From NCBI GenBank assembly GCA_022573225.1, contig JACZUI010000004.1, positions 28,579 to 92,578 on the forward strand: a stretch of 64,000 nucleotides of DNA. The letters are read 5' to 3'. Below are positions 17,306-26,999 of this stretch, in pieces. Position numbers and translations under genes: made by a program. How positions within the stretch are numbered: position 1 is the first letter of the stretch; every line of letters begins with the position of its first letter. This DNA comes from Acidobacteriota bacterium. Its GTDB lineage: Bacteria; Actinomycetota; Acidimicrobiia; Spongiisociales; ZC4RG35. Under the pieces are notes generated by a model that saw nothing but the letters and a program-made list of their open reading frames with translations, did not search any database and had not been told where the DNA came from.

Positions 17306-18445
17306 TCAGGCGACGGCTGCTTTGGCCCGGAGCATACCGATCTGCTCCTGGCTATAGCCCAGTGAGGCAAGCACGCGATCGGTGTCGCTCCCGGGGAAGC
17401 TGGGAGGCGTGGGGTGCTCCCGCTTGGTGGCGGAGAAGCGAGGTGCCTTGGCAGGCTGAATCACGCCATCAACGGTGACAAACGTACCTCTGTGCGAGTT
17501 GTGAGGGTGCAAAGGCGCCTCGGATAGAGAGAGCACGGGAGCGACACAAGCGTCTCGTCCTTCAAACATGTCCTCCCACTCCTGGCGGGTTCGGGTCTTG
17601 AACGTCTCCTCGAACACGGAGCGCAATCTGGGCCAGCCGGATCGGTCGGTTTGGTCGCCTACGGCTACAGGATCGATGCCAAGCCCATCGAGCAACTCAC
17701 CAAAGAACTGTGGCTCGAGGGCGCCCACCGCCATATGTCGTCCGTCTGACGTCTCGTACACCGAATAGAAGGGAGCGCCCCCATCGAGGAGGTTCGACTC
17801 CCGCCGGTCGACCCAGCTGCCTTCGGCCAAGAATCCGTGCGTGGCAGTCGTCAGAAGCGCCGAGCCGTCAACCATTGCGGCGTCGACGACCTGCCCTTTG
17901 CCGGTTGATCCGACCTGGATGATGGCTGCGAGAACTCCAACGGCGAGGAGCATCCCGCCCCCGCCGTAATCCCCGACCAGATTGAGGGGCGGAATCGGAG
18001 AGTCGGCCGGGCCGGTGGCGTGGAGCGCTCCCGATAGGGCTATGTAGTCGATGTCATGTCCGGCACTCTTGGCCAGAGGCCCTTCTTGGCCCCAACCTGT
18101 CATCCTCCCATAGACGAGACGGGCGTTCCTGGCCAGGCATTCTGCCGGGCCCAGTTGGAGACGCTCGGTTACCCCCGGCCGGAACCCCTCGATAAGGGCA
18201 TCGGCCCTAGCGGCGAGGTCGAGGAGCACTTGCCTTCCCCCCTCGTGCTTCAGATCGACCCCGATCGACAGCTTGCCCCGGTTGTGGAGATCAAACCTGG
18301 TGGTCGCCGTGGGACTCCCGATCACATCTGAGACGCGGTCGACGCGGATTACTTCGGCGCCGAGATCAGCCAGCACCATCCCGCAGAAAGGAGCAGGTCC
18401 CAGACCGGCCAGTTCGATGACGCGAACCCCCTCTAGCGGGCCCAT
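17306..18445 (-). CDS. Alpha-methylacyl-CoA racemase-like (class III CoA-transferase family)
   Basis: A 379-residue family III enzyme. The catalytic triad of Mycobacterium tuberculosis MCR has clear counterparts: His130 (GHDIDY), Asp159 (LVGDYGGG) and Glu244 (GALEPQFF). This favours racemase over CoA-transferase. It inverts the 2-methyl centre so that (2S)-acyl-CoA can enter beta-oxidation, as needed for phytanyl/pristanyl or sterol side chains. The operon context of hydratase 2 and MFE-2-type dehydrogenase supports that use. Confidence 0.85.
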   Translation of the reverse strand: MGPLEGVRVIELAGLGPAPFCGMVLADLGAEVIRVDRVSDVIGSPTATTRFDLHNRGKLSIGVDLKHEGGRQVLLDLAARADALIEGFRPGVTERLQLGPAECLARNARLVYGRMTGWGQEGPLAKSAGHDIDYIALSGALHATGPADSPIPPLNLVGDYGGGGMLLAVGVLAAIIQVGSTGKGQVVDAAMVDGSALLTTATHGFLAEGSWVDRRESNLLDGGAPFYSVYETSDGRHMAVGALEPQFFGELLDGLGIDPVAVGDQTDRSGWPRLRSVFEETFKTRTRQEWEDMFEGRDACVAPVLSLSEAPLHPHNSHRGTFVTVDGVIQPAKAPRFSATKREHPTPPSFPGSDTDRVLASLGYSQEQIGMLRAKAAVA

Positions 18446-18456
18446 TTCAGTGGATC

Positions 18457-19587
18457 CTAGGCCGGCTCGACAGAATCCTCCGGAGGTGACTCCGCATCCA
18501 GAAAAAGCTCGTGTCTCCTAGACGACTCTGAGATCAAGGCCTGGATGATTCCAGCCATCGGAAGGGCGAGGATGATACCGATGGCACCCATGAGCTGCCC
18601 GCCGATGATGATGGCTGCGATCGAGACCGCCGGATGAATCGACATGGTCCGTTTGGTGATCCTTGGCGAAAGCAACAGATTCTCGACCTGCTGATAGGCG
18701 ACGAAGAAGATGATGACCCAGATCATCGTGGTTGTCCCATTAGACGACAGAGCAACGATGGCAGGGAGGATCAGCGCCAGATAGGTGCCAACCACCGGGA
18801 TGAACTGGCTGAGAACGCCGATCCAGATACCCAGGGAAAGGGCGAAGGGGACGTCGAGAAACGCCAGGAACGCAGCGGCGATCGACCCGCCAATGAAGGC
18901 GAGGATCAGTCTGGAGTAGATGTACCCACCCATCTTCTCCACGGCAACGTCCCAGATATGAAGCGCTTCCCTCTGCCGGTGCTCGGGCATGAAGGTGAGA
19001 ACGGTCCGCTGGAGCTGGGGCAACTCGGCCACCATGTAGAAAGAGAAGATGGCCACGGTGCTGGCAAAGATGAAGAAACCGCCGATTGCCCCGGCCAGGG
19101 CCGCGAGTCCGCCGGCGACGCCTCCGGCGTTTCCGGCCAACCATTCCGAGAGCGCGCTTGCTTCGTTCTCGATGTCGGCACCGACCTCAGGACCGAGCTC
19201 GATACCAAAGGTGTTGGAGAGGAATTCGAGGACGCTCTCTACGTATCCGGGGATGCTGGCAATTATCTGGCCGACCTGGTCTATCAGCAGCGGTGCCAAC
19301 GCGACAAAGAAACCGACAGCCAAAACTGCTGCGCCAAGGAATACGAGCGCGGTTGCCGGGCCTCTTCTCCACCCCCTTTTCGCAAGGAGATGCACCGGGG
19401 GTTCCATGGCAACCGCGACGAAGATCGCGACGAAGACCATGAAGAGGACCCCGCTGATCTGACCGGCAAACCAGATGAGACCGCCCAAGGCCAAAAGCAC
19501 TCCAGCCACCACCAGGGTGCGGCGCATAAAGCGCTGGTTGTCACGGGATTCGGCTTCCGTGGGCATGACAGTTTTCACGGTAGGCAT
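18457..19587 (-). CDS. AI-2E family permease (PerM/YdiK type)
   Basis: A 376-residue membrane protein with the AI-2E layout: two or three N-terminal helices, an extracytoplasmic region (about 95-145) and a C-terminal cluster of about five helices. Members export varied small molecules or Na+/H+; the family name does not prove autoinducer-2 transport. The ATG at 19587 opens a compact minus-strand set, and its stop is 11 bases before the racemase gene, so it may be the first gene of the beta-oxidation operon. A link to export of a lipid product is only a guess. Confidence 0.82.
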   Translation of the reverse strand: MPTVKTVMPTEAESRDNQRFMRRTLVVAGVLLALGGLIWFAGQISGVLFMVFVAIFVAVAMEPPVHLLAKRGWRRGPATALVFLGAAVLAVGFFVALAPLLIDQVGQIIASIPGYVESVLEFLSNTFGIELGPEVGADIENEASALSEWLAGNAGGVAGGLAALAGAIGGFFIFASTVAIFSFYMVAELPQLQRTVLTFMPEHRQREALHIWDVAVEKMGGYIYSRLILAFIGGSIAAAFLAFLDVPFALSLGIWIGVLSQFIPVVGTYLALILPAIVALSSNGTTTMIWVIIFFVAYQQVENLLLSPRITKRTMSIHPAVSIAAIIIGGQLMGAIGIILALPMAGIIQALISESSRRHELFLDAESPPEDSVEPA

Positions 19588-19697
19588 CCGGGCGTCAGAT
19601 CCAGCGGATCTCCAGGAGTCTGCTGATTAATGCCGTTGAGATGAGTGACACGCATTGTTCAGCGGGCTCCTAATCTCCGCCAGGTCCAGGAGGGAAT

Positions 19698-21632
19698 GTG
19701 GAGAGTTTCGAGATCGTCTGGCGACCCGATGAGAAAAGAGCAGCCGCGACCAACACGGCAGCATTCATGCGTCGTCACGGCATCACGACCTACCAAGAGC
19801 TGTCAGACCGCGCTGCCAGCGACCCAGAGTGGTTCTGGGGCGACGTGGTCGACTTCCTCAATATCCCCTTCATGAGGAAATGGCGGGCGGTTCGAGACAC
19901 TTCGCGGGGCCACCAGTGGGCGACATGGTTCGTAGGAGGCCAATTCAACCTCAGCCAGGCTTGCGTCGATCGCTGGGCCGACGACGACCCGGATCGAGTC
20001 GCCCTGAGATCGCAGAAGGAGACCGGCGAGACTCGGGAGTTGAATTTCGGCCGACTTCGCAGCGAAGTCTCGAAGACTGCGGGCGCCCTACGCGCTCTGG
20101 GCGTCGATCGGGGCGATGCTGTGGCCGTTTACCTACCGATCGGGCAGGAGGCTGTGACTGCCTTGCTGGCTGTGGCCCGTCTCGGAGCGATTTTCATCCC
20201 AGTCTTCTCCGGATATGGCGCCGATGCCGTCGCCGCACGGTTGGTCGACCCGAGGCCAAAGGTCCTGATCTGTGCCAACGGGTTCGTGAGACGGGGCAGG
20301 CTGGTCGAAATGAAGGAAGTCGCCGATTCGGCCGTAGAGGCTGCGGGCGGAATCGACCGGCTCCTCGTGGTCGACTACACCGACCGCGCCACGACACCCA
20401 TCCTGGGAGAAAGGGATGTGTGGTGGCACGAAATCGTGCCTGAGGCGAAGCCGGTGGCACCCGTAGCGACCGGCTCCGAGGACCCGGTTCTCATCGCCTA
20501 CACGTCCGGCACCACCGGAAGACCCAAGGGAGCCGTCCATGTTCAGGCCGGCCTGACGGTCAAGATCGCCCAGGAAGGAGCCTTTCAGGCTGATCTGCAC
20601 CGCGACGATGTTCTGATGTGGGCCACGGACATGGGGTGGATCATGGGCCCCTGGATGGTGATAGCCGGGTTGGCCAACGGCGCCGCCATTGCCACCTTCG
20701 ATGGTGCTCCCGACTACCCGGGCCCAGATCGGATCTGGCAGGTGGCGTCCGAGCTCGGTGTCACCTTCCTCGGACTGTCGCCCACACTGGTTCGTGCCCT
20801 CCAGCCTCACGGAGCGGAACAGGCCCGCAAGCACGATCTCTCCAGGCTCCGATCGTTCGGGTCTACCGGGGAGCCGTGGAACCCTGATCCCTGGTGGTGG
20901 CTGTTCAAGGAGGTGGGTGAGGAGAGGCGCCCGATCGTCAACATCTCCGGCGGCACGGAGATCGGAGCCTGCCTGCTCTCGGTCAATCTATTGCAGGGCA
21001 TCAAACCGACTGCTCTCGGCTCACCGTCACTCGGAATCGACGCCGACGTCTACGACAGCGAAGGAAACCCGACAAGGACCGAGGTAGGCGAGCTGGTGGT
21101 CAGGGGCTCATGGCCGGGAATGACCCGTGGATTCTGGGGCGAGTCGGAGAGATACATCGCCACGTACTGGTCGCGATTCGAGGACACCTGGGTCCACGGC
21201 GACTGGGCGTCGATCGATGCGGACGGGTTCTGGTTTCTACACGGTCGGTCCGACGACACCATGAACATTGCGGGCAAGCGGATCGGGCCAGCAGAAATCG
21301 AATCGGCTGTCGTGGCCCTCGAAGAGGTAGTCATGGCCGCCGCTGTCGGGGTGCCCGACGAGATCAAGGGCGAGGCGATTGCCCTCTTTGTGGTGGCGGC
21401 TCCGGGTGTCGAGCCGGGACCCGAACTCACTCAGACCGTTGAGAGGACCGTTGCCGACGCCATGGGCAAGGCCTTTCGACCCAAGACGATCAAGTGGGTG
21501 GACGACCTCCCCAGGACGAGGTCAGCCAAGATAATGCGGCGTGTAGTGAAATCTCTCGCCGTCGGTGAGGAGCCGGGAGATCTGTCCGGTCTCGAGAACC
21601 CCGAAAGCCTCGACGGGATTGCCTCAACCTGA
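19698..21632 (+). CDS. Acetyl/acyl-CoA synthetase-like AMP-forming ligase
   Basis: A 644-residue ANL-superfamily ligase of the acetyl-CoA synthetase group. The core motifs are YTSGTTGRPKGAVH (about 270), ISGGTEIG (about 418), HGRSDDTMNIAGKRIGPAE (about 515) and a catalytic lysine segment TRSAKIMRR (about 610). It should activate a short or medium carboxylate. GTG at 19698 follows AGGAGGG closely (spacing 3). It is divergent from the AI-2E/beta-oxidation operon and convergent with an HSD10-like SDR, so it may activate another acid for the same catabolism. Confidence 0.83.
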   Translation: MESFEIVWRPDEKRAAATNTAAFMRRHGITTYQELSDRAASDPEWFWGDVVDFLNIPFMRKWRAVRDTSRGHQWATWFVGGQFNLSQACVDRWADDDPDRVALRSQKETGETRELNFGRLRSEVSKTAGALRALGVDRGDAVAVYLPIGQEAVTALLAVARLGAIFIPVFSGYGADAVAARLVDPRPKVLICANGFVRRGRLVEMKEVADSAVEAAGGIDRLLVVDYTDRATTPILGERDVWWHEIVPEAKPVAPVATGSEDPVLIAYTSGTTGRPKGAVHVQAGLTVKIAQEGAFQADLHRDDVLMWATDMGWIMGPWMVIAGLANGAAIATFDGAPDYPGPDRIWQVASELGVTFLGLSPTLVRALQPHGAEQARKHDLSRLRSFGSTGEPWNPDPWWWLFKEVGEERRPIVNISGGTEIGACLLSVNLLQGIKPTALGSPSLGIDADVYDSEGNPTRTEVGELVVRGSWPGMTRGFWGESERYIATYWSRFEDTWVHGDWASIDADGFWFLHGRSDDTMNIAGKRIGPAEIESAVVALEEVVMAAAVGVPDEIKGEAIALFVVAAPGVEPGPELTQTVERTVADAMGKAFRPKTIKWVDDLPRTRSAKIMRRVVKSLAVGEEPGDLSGLENPESLDGIAST

Positions 21633-21639
21633 CGCCCGA

Positions 21640-22410
21640 TTACCTGGGTGGCAAACGAGTTGCTGCATCGATGCGGATAGTCTCGCCGTTGAGGTACGGA
21701 TTCTCCACGATGGACTGGACCAGTTGGGCGAACTCCTCAGGATCCCCCAGCCTCTTGGGAAAGACGCTCCTGTTTTCCAGCTCTGTGATCGCCTTGTCGG
21801 GCAGCATCGACAGGATGTTTGTTGCGAAAACACCTGGCGCTACCGCCATAACGCGAATCCCCAGATCGGCCAGCTCCCTGGCTATCGGAAGTGTCATCCC
21901 GACCACGCCGCCTTTCGATGCGCTGTAGGCAGCTTGGCCAACCTGGCCCTCGAAAGCCGCGATGGAGGCGACATTGACGATTACACCCCTCTCGCCGGCA
22001 GAATTCGGTTCGTTCCCGGCCATCCGACCGGCGACATGCCTCAAGACGTCGAACATGCCGATGAGGTTGACGTCGATGGTGAACTTGAACAGGTCGAGGT
22101 CGAAAAGGGACCCGTCCCGACCAACCACACGCCCCGCCGTCCCCACCCCTGCGGCGTTCACCAGCACGTCGATCCTTCCGAAAGTCTCGTACGCTCCGGT
22201 GATCGCACTCTCAACCGCGCCCGGGTTACGGACGTCGCACTGTATGAATCTCGAGTTGGTACCAATCTTTGAGGCAGCCTCGACGCCCGCCTCATCGTTC
22301 AGATCCACCAGGACCACCGAAGCACCGTTTGCTGCCAGTCGCTGCGCGGTGGCAAAACCGAGGCCGGAAGCCCCACCCGTGACCACTGCAACCGAGTTAT
22401 TGACCTCCAA
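21640..22410 (-). CDS. HSD10-like 3-hydroxyacyl-CoA dehydrogenase (SDR)
   Basis: A 256-residue classical SDR: VTGGASGLG at the N-terminus, NAAGVGTAGR, a Ser with AYSASKGG, and a C-terminal PYLNGETIRIDAA. The NAAG variant and the long FDLDLFKFTIDVNLIG segment are characteristic of type II 3-hydroxyacyl-CoA dehydrogenase (HSD17B10-like), which oxidises 3-hydroxyacyl-CoA, often branched or steroid-derived. The start is read as TTG at 22410, with GAAAGG about 6 bases upstream. It converges on the acyl-CoA synthetase gene with a gap of only 7 bases. Confidence 0.82.
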   Translation of the reverse strand: MEVNNSVAVVTGGASGLGFATAQRLAANGASVVLVDLNDEAGVEAASKIGTNSRFIQCDVRNPGAVESAITGAYETFGRIDVLVNAAGVGTAGRVVGRDGSLFDLDLFKFTIDVNLIGMFDVLRHVAGRMAGNEPNSAGERGVIVNVASIAAFEGQVGQAAYSASKGGVVGMTLPIARELADLGIRVMAVAPGVFATNILSMLPDKAITELENRSVFPKRLGDPEEFAQLVQSIVENPYLNGETIRIDAATRLPPR

Positions 22411-22485
22411 GGCACGCCTTTCACCAGGAATCGTGCGACGGTACCACTGCCCCGACGGGGTGATTCATCCCTCAGTGACCCACCA

Positions 22486-23253
22486 GTGATAGGAATATTC
22501 GACTCCGGTATCGGCGGGCTCGGCGTATTGATCCAGGTCCGACGGCTGCTTCCCGCGGTCGACATCGTCTATGTAGCCGACCATGCCAGGGCTCCTTACG
22601 GAACGCGGTCGCTGAAAGAGGTCGCCGACATCTCCGCGGACATCTCCGGTCGTTTGATCGAGAAAGGTGCCCAGACAGTCGTCATCGCCTGCAATACGGC
22701 GTCGGCGGCCGCCCTCCACAGCCTTCGGGCGGAGTTTCCCAATACCAGTTTCGTGGGCATGGAGACAGCGGTGAAGCCGGCGACCATGGAAACCCGCACC
22801 GGGGTGATCGGCGTGCTGGCTACTGCCGCAACCTTTCAAAGTGAGCTCTACGAGTCCGTCGTCCAACGATTCGGCGGGGATGCCACCATCAGGACGGCCG
22901 CCTGCCCCGATTGGGTTGAGATGGTGGAATCCGGAATCATCGATGGCCCCGCAGTGGAACACACGGTCCGGGCCAAGATCGAACCGATCCTCGAAGAGGG
23001 CGCCGACACCCTCGTCCTCGGCTGCACCCATTTTCCCTTTCTGCTGTCGTCAATTGAAGCCGTTGCGGGACCGAACGTGACCATCGTCGACCCGGCACCG
23101 GCGGTTGGGCGGCAGGTGGCCCGGGTCGACCCAGGATCCGGCTCTGGCGAGTTGTCGCTGATGTCGACCGGCGATCCAGGGCGCTTCGAGGAACTTGTCA
23201 GGAAGCTAGGCGGATCAGAGTTGTCGCTGTCCGCCCTAGCCTTCGGAGATTGA
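22486..23253 (+). CDS. murI: Glutamate racemase
   Basis: A 255-residue enzyme with the two catalytic cysteines in their motifs: ACNTAS (Cys69) and GCTHFPFL (about 180), plus FDSGIGG at the N-terminus. It makes D-glutamate for peptidoglycan. The GTG start places FDSGIGG at the usual distance. Its TGA overlaps the ATG of the isochorismate synthase gene (ATGA-type coupling), an unexpected pairing of cell-wall and menaquinone genes. Confidence 0.92.
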   Translation: MIGIFDSGIGGLGVLIQVRRLLPAVDIVYVADHARAPYGTRSLKEVADISADISGRLIEKGAQTVVIACNTASAAALHSLRAEFPNTSFVGMETAVKPATMETRTGVIGVLATAATFQSELYESVVQRFGGDATIRTAACPDWVEMVESGIIDGPAVEHTVRAKIEPILEEGADTLVLGCTHFPFLLSSIEAVAGPNVTIVDPAPAVGRQVARVDPGSGSGELSLMSTGDPGRFEELVRKLGGSELSLSALAFGD

Positions 23254-24362
23254 TGCCCGTCCGCACCAGCTTCTTGAACAACGTCCTCGATGCGCTCGCT
23301 CGCGGACCGGACCACGTCTGGGTCGAAAACCAGTTTGCCCTTCTCGGCTGGGGCACCGAACGGAGATTCGACGTTGGAATCGGCCCTGACCGATATGAGC
23401 GAGCCATGGAGGCAGTGCGCGAAGCGTCCCCTACTCCGGCGTTTGTCTCGCTTACCTTTGACGTCGATGAGGAGGGGTCGATGGTCCTGGTTCCGGAGAC
23501 GGTCGCGAGAGTCGACGGCACCGGTGTCACCGTCATCAAGGGAAGTCTCCCGCCGACCAAAACATCCCATAGCCAAATGCCTCGCCTCGTCAACTGGCGG
23601 GACGGACCGTGGAATCAGCCGTTTGATGGCGCATTGGAGGCGCTCAGCCGCGACGAAGTGGAGAAGGTGGTCCTTTCGAGGACCGTGAACCTGGAGTTTG
23701 ACCACGCCATCCCAACCTCCCTGGTCGTTGAGAACCTCGTTCTCACCCAACCCGACGCATACGTCTTCGGCGTCGAAGGACTTTTTGGCTCGAGCCCCGA
23801 GTTGCTCTCGGAACTGAAGGGCAGAGCGTTGAGGTCGACCTCATTGGCCGGCTCGGCCGCAAACGGCGGGTCGGCCGAGAGCGCCCTATCCAGCAGCAAG
23901 ATCATCCGTGAGCACGACTTTGCCGCCGATTCCGTGGCCGAAGCGCTGGCCTCCCATTGTGTAGATCTCACCCGAGGCCCCCGACAGCAAGCGAGATTCG
24001 CGGACGTTGTCCATCTCGCGACCTACTTCGAGGGAACGGTTCGTGATGGAACCTCGATTCTCGATGTCATCCGGGACCTTCATCCGACCGCAGCGGTCGC
24101 CGGCACTCCGACCAAGGCAGCGGTCGAATTGATCCGCGAGATTGAGGTACATGACCGTCATCGCTACGCCGGCCCCGTTGGCTGGCTCGATGACTCGGGT
24201 AGCGGAACCTTCGCCATCGCCATTCGTTGCGGTTTGATAGACGGAAGCTCGGCGACCCTCTACACGGGTGCCGGTCTCGTGACGGGATCCGACAGCGGGG
24301 AGGAGTACGAGGAGACGGAAATCAAGTTGAGGCCGATGCTCCGGGCTCTTCAGATCAGCTGA
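23253..24362 (+). CDS. menF: Isochorismate synthase (menaquinone pathway)
   Basis: A 369-residue chorismate-binding enzyme. The conserved C-terminal core is visible: KVVLSRTV (about 140), SSPELLSELKG, the LAGSAANGG region, VHLATYFEG, and HPTAAVAGTPTKAA followed by YAGPVGWLDDSGSGTFAIAIR. It converts chorismate to isochorismate. The role in menaquinone rather than siderophore synthesis follows from menD directly on the other side. ATG at 23253 is preferred over TTG at 23250 and overlaps the murI stop. Its end overlaps menD by eight bases, tail to tail. Confidence 0.88.
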   Translation: MPVRTSFLNNVLDALARGPDHVWVENQFALLGWGTERRFDVGIGPDRYERAMEAVREASPTPAFVSLTFDVDEEGSMVLVPETVARVDGTGVTVIKGSLPPTKTSHSQMPRLVNWRDGPWNQPFDGALEALSRDEVEKVVLSRTVNLEFDHAIPTSLVVENLVLTQPDAYVFGVEGLFGSSPELLSELKGRALRSTSLAGSAANGGSAESALSSSKIIREHDFAADSVAEALASHCVDLTRGPRQQARFADVVHLATYFEGTVRDGTSILDVIRDLHPTAAVAGTPTKAAVELIREIEVHDRHRYAGPVGWLDDSGSGTFAIAIRCGLIDGSSATLYTGAGLVTGSDSGEEYEETEIKLRPMLRALQIS

Positions 24363-26043
24363 GCGAGCTCATCGCCATTGCAGCAGCCTCATCCAGCTCC
24401 CTTCGCTGCTTCAACTCCACCTCGCGATCGACCGGGACCACCAACACGTGCACTCCGCCCTCGGAAAGGCGGCTCTCGGTCTCCTCCGTCAACTGTTGAC
24501 GGCTCTCGATCGTCATCGCCCCAACCCCAAAGGCTGATGCCACCGCGACCAGATCTTTGTCGTGAGGTGCGACAAAAAGCCTCTCGAAGGCCGGCGAATG
24601 CGTGGCCGGCGGTAGCAGGTCGAATAGGCCGCCCCCGTTGTTGTCGACGACAATCAGAACGACATCGCCGGGGTAGCCGCCGGCCAGAGCGGAGACATCG
24701 TGGAGGAACGAGAGATCGCCGCTGAGACCGAGGGTGCGACGATGAACCCCTGCGATTCCCAAAGTCGTCGAAGTGAAGCCGTCGATGCCAGACGCTCCCC
24801 GATTGGCGAAGACGCGGCCCCCTTTCACGGTGTGGGCATCCACGTCTCGAACCGGCATCGATGACGCAACCGACAAGGCGCCCCACCCGACTTCAGAGAT
24901 CGATCGGGCAATCACCGGACCGGTCAGATCGGAACCGTCATCAAGCCGGTCGTCGAGCACATCTCGGACTCTCGTGTCGAGCGCGGACCAAAGTTCGAGC
25001 CATCCCAGATCGGGCCGACCCTCTGTCAAGCCAAGGGTCGCCGTCGGATCGGCCTGGGTCAGCACATCGGAATGCCTCCGCGGATCGTGCCACTGGCCCC
25101 ACCTATCTATCTGAATCTGGGAGCAGTCGAGGGAGGTGAGGGCGGACAGCCGATCACTCGGCCCGATTCGACCGATCGACACCACTGCTTCCGGCATCAT
25201 GGCGCGAGGCAAGTCGTCCACCAGAAGATGGTGATACGAGGTGACCACCGGTCCTCCTCGCATGTTCGACAGCGCGGTCGCCAACACCGGCCATCCCAAT
25301 CGTCGTGTCTCAGCGAGAAGGCCCACAGGATCGTCGATGCCCTCACCAGCGATCACAAGGCCGCGAGAAACGTTGAGCTGCTCCAGGACCGCTCCAACCG
25401 GTTTCGCAACCTGGCTCGTCTGCCATGGAACGCCATCGGGCAGACCTTCGATCGAATGACGGTATGGCTCGACTGCTGCACGGCCATCGTCCGACACGGG
25501 CACGGTCGGCTCGCGAAAACTGAGGTTGAGGTGAACCGGGCCCGGCGACCGCCCGTGACCCATCGCTCTCGCCACGGCCTGAGACACCAAGGTTCGCCAA
25601 TACACATTCCCGTCAAAGCCCGCATCGGCCAGGCCGACATCGCAGAACCAGCGAACCCGATCGCCGAACATCCCGACCTGATCGACCGTCTGGTTGGCGC
25701 CGACCGCCCGAAGCTCTGGAGGTCGATCGGCAGTCATCGCGATCAGTGGCACAAGACTCCGATCCGCCTCGACCATTGCAGGGAGATAGTTGGCGACTGC
25801 TGTTCCTGAGGTGGACACACATACCGCAGGCCGTCCACTCGCTCGTGCGAAACCGATGGCCTGGAAAGCGGCGGACCTCTCGTCCAGAACGATTCGCACC
25901 TCGATCTCGGCCGCCTCCTCAAAGGCGATGGCCAAAGCCGCGGAACGCGATCCCGGGGACACGAGAGCCAGCGTCACACCATGACGACGTAGCTCGTCGA
26001 CCATGGCCCTTGCCTGGGCGATGCTTGGATTGGGTTGGGTCAA
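24355..26043 (-). CDS. menD: SEPHCHC synthase MenD
   Basis: A 562-residue thiamine-diphosphate enzyme. N-terminal LVSPGSRSAALAIAFEE and the DERSAAF segment with the catalytic Glu area, the AVANYLPAMVEA stretch, and a C-terminal ThDP/Mg motif region (LSGDLSFLHDVSAL to VDNNGGGLFDLLP) match MenD. It joins isochorismate and 2-oxoglutarate. The start overlaps the menC stop (ATGA), so translation is coupled. It needs thiamine diphosphate, made by the kinase encoded at 8349-8990. Confidence 0.92.
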   Translation of the reverse strand: MTQPNPSIAQARAMVDELRRHGVTLALVSPGSRSAALAIAFEEAAEIEVRIVLDERSAAFQAIGFARASGRPAVCVSTSGTAVANYLPAMVEADRSLVPLIAMTADRPPELRAVGANQTVDQVGMFGDRVRWFCDVGLADAGFDGNVYWRTLVSQAVARAMGHGRSPGPVHLNLSFREPTVPVSDDGRAAVEPYRHSIEGLPDGVPWQTSQVAKPVGAVLEQLNVSRGLVIAGEGIDDPVGLLAETRRLGWPVLATALSNMRGGPVVTSYHHLLVDDLPRAMMPEAVVSIGRIGPSDRLSALTSLDCSQIQIDRWGQWHDPRRHSDVLTQADPTATLGLTEGRPDLGWLELWSALDTRVRDVLDDRLDDGSDLTGPVIARSISEVGWGALSVASSMPVRDVDAHTVKGGRVFANRGASGIDGFTSTTLGIAGVHRRTLGLSGDLSFLHDVSALAGGYPGDVVLIVVDNNGGGLFDLLPPATHSPAFERLFVAPHDKDLVAVASAFGVGAMTIESRQQLTEETESRLSEGGVHVLVVPVDREVELKQRRELDEAAAMAMSSLS

Positions 26044-26999
26044 GTGAGTACCTCGGCGGCAGCCCGGACCTTACGCAGCATCTCTGCAGACCGATCTCGA
26101 TCCGGTCGCCAGCGAGCCAGAAGCTCCGGGTCGGGCTCCGGCCGTCGAACCTCGAGGAACCCGTCTTTCGGTATGAGGGGACTCATGGTGGGGTCGCCCT
26201 CAATGAGCGCGACCGTCCCGAGCCCGCAGGCGTGAGGAAGGTCCTTGACAAGGGAGGCCGCCAACAGGCCCTGGTAGATGCCGATCGACGTCTCGAGGGC
26301 AGAGCTGACCACCACCGGTATCCCGGCCCGCTGAGCCAGGTCGAGAACCCGACCCACCCCGCCCATAGGTTGGACTTTCACCACGAGAATGTCGGCCGCG
26401 CCTGATTCCACGACCTCCAACGGATCAGCCTTGAACCGAACCAGCTCGTCTGCGGCAAGCAGGACGGATGTTCTCTTCTTGAGCTCCAACATCTCTTCAA
26501 CAGTTGCCACCGGCTGCTCCACATACTCGAGATCGAATCGCTCCAGCTTCTCCAGTCGGTCCGTCGCGGTTTCCACATCCCACGCTGCATTGACGTCGAT
26601 CCGGATTCGTCCTCCCGTACCGAGGGCAGAATGAACCGCGTCCAACCGGGCCTCATCCTCCTCCGGACCTTGGCCTGGCTCCGCGACCTTCACCTTGGCA
26701 GTCGAGGCCCCTGATTCAGCCACCAGCGCCGCGGCAAGGTCTGGATCTACAGCAGGAATGGTCACATTGACAGGAATCGAATCTCGACCGGGTCCTGGCA
26801 TGCTGCTACAGGCAGCCTCCAAAGCACATGCCAGCCACCGAGCGGTGATCTCAGGCGGATAGTCGGGGAATGGCGAGAACTCACCCCAGCCGGAAGGACC
26901 CCGGATCAATACCGCCTCTCGATGATCCACCCGACGAAATCGATGCCTCATCGGGATTCGGACGGGATGAAGCTCAAGGGCCTCGAGGAGGTTTCTCAA
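26040..26999 (-). CDS. menC: o-Succinylbenzoate synthase MenC
   Basis: A 319-residue enolase-superfamily enzyme of the actinobacterial MenC type. The catalytic residues are Lys104 (KVKVAE), Asp135 (DVNAAW), Glu161 (YVEQP), Asp184 (AADE) and Lys208 (VKVQP). It dehydrates SHCHC to o-succinylbenzoate. It overlaps both neighbours with ATGA junctions: cytochrome c upstream and menD downstream. menE, menB and menA are not in this window. Confidence 0.92.
   Translation of the reverse strand: MRNLLEALELHPVRIPMRHRFRRVDHREAVLIRGPSGWGEFSPFPDYPPEITARWLACALEAACSSMPGPGRDSIPVNVTIPAVDPDLAAALVAESGASTAKVKVAEPGQGPEEDEARLDAVHSALGTGGRIRIDVNAAWDVETATDRLEKLERFDLEYVEQPVATVEEMLELKKRTSVLLAADELVRFKADPLEVVESGAADILVVKVQPMGGVGRVLDLAQRAGIPVVVSSALETSIGIYQGLLAASLVKDLPHACGLGTVALIEGDPTMSPLIPKDGFLEVRRPEPDPELLARWRPDRDRSAEMLRKVRAAAEVLT

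Noticed and set aside
17790-17810. tRNA T-loop-like GGTTCGACTCC
   Set aside because: It lies inside the racemase gene and no cloverleaf can be drawn around it.
18457-19587. Quorum-sensing autoinducer-2 exporter
   Set aside because: The AI-2E family name is not evidence of autoinducer transport, and no luxS is present.
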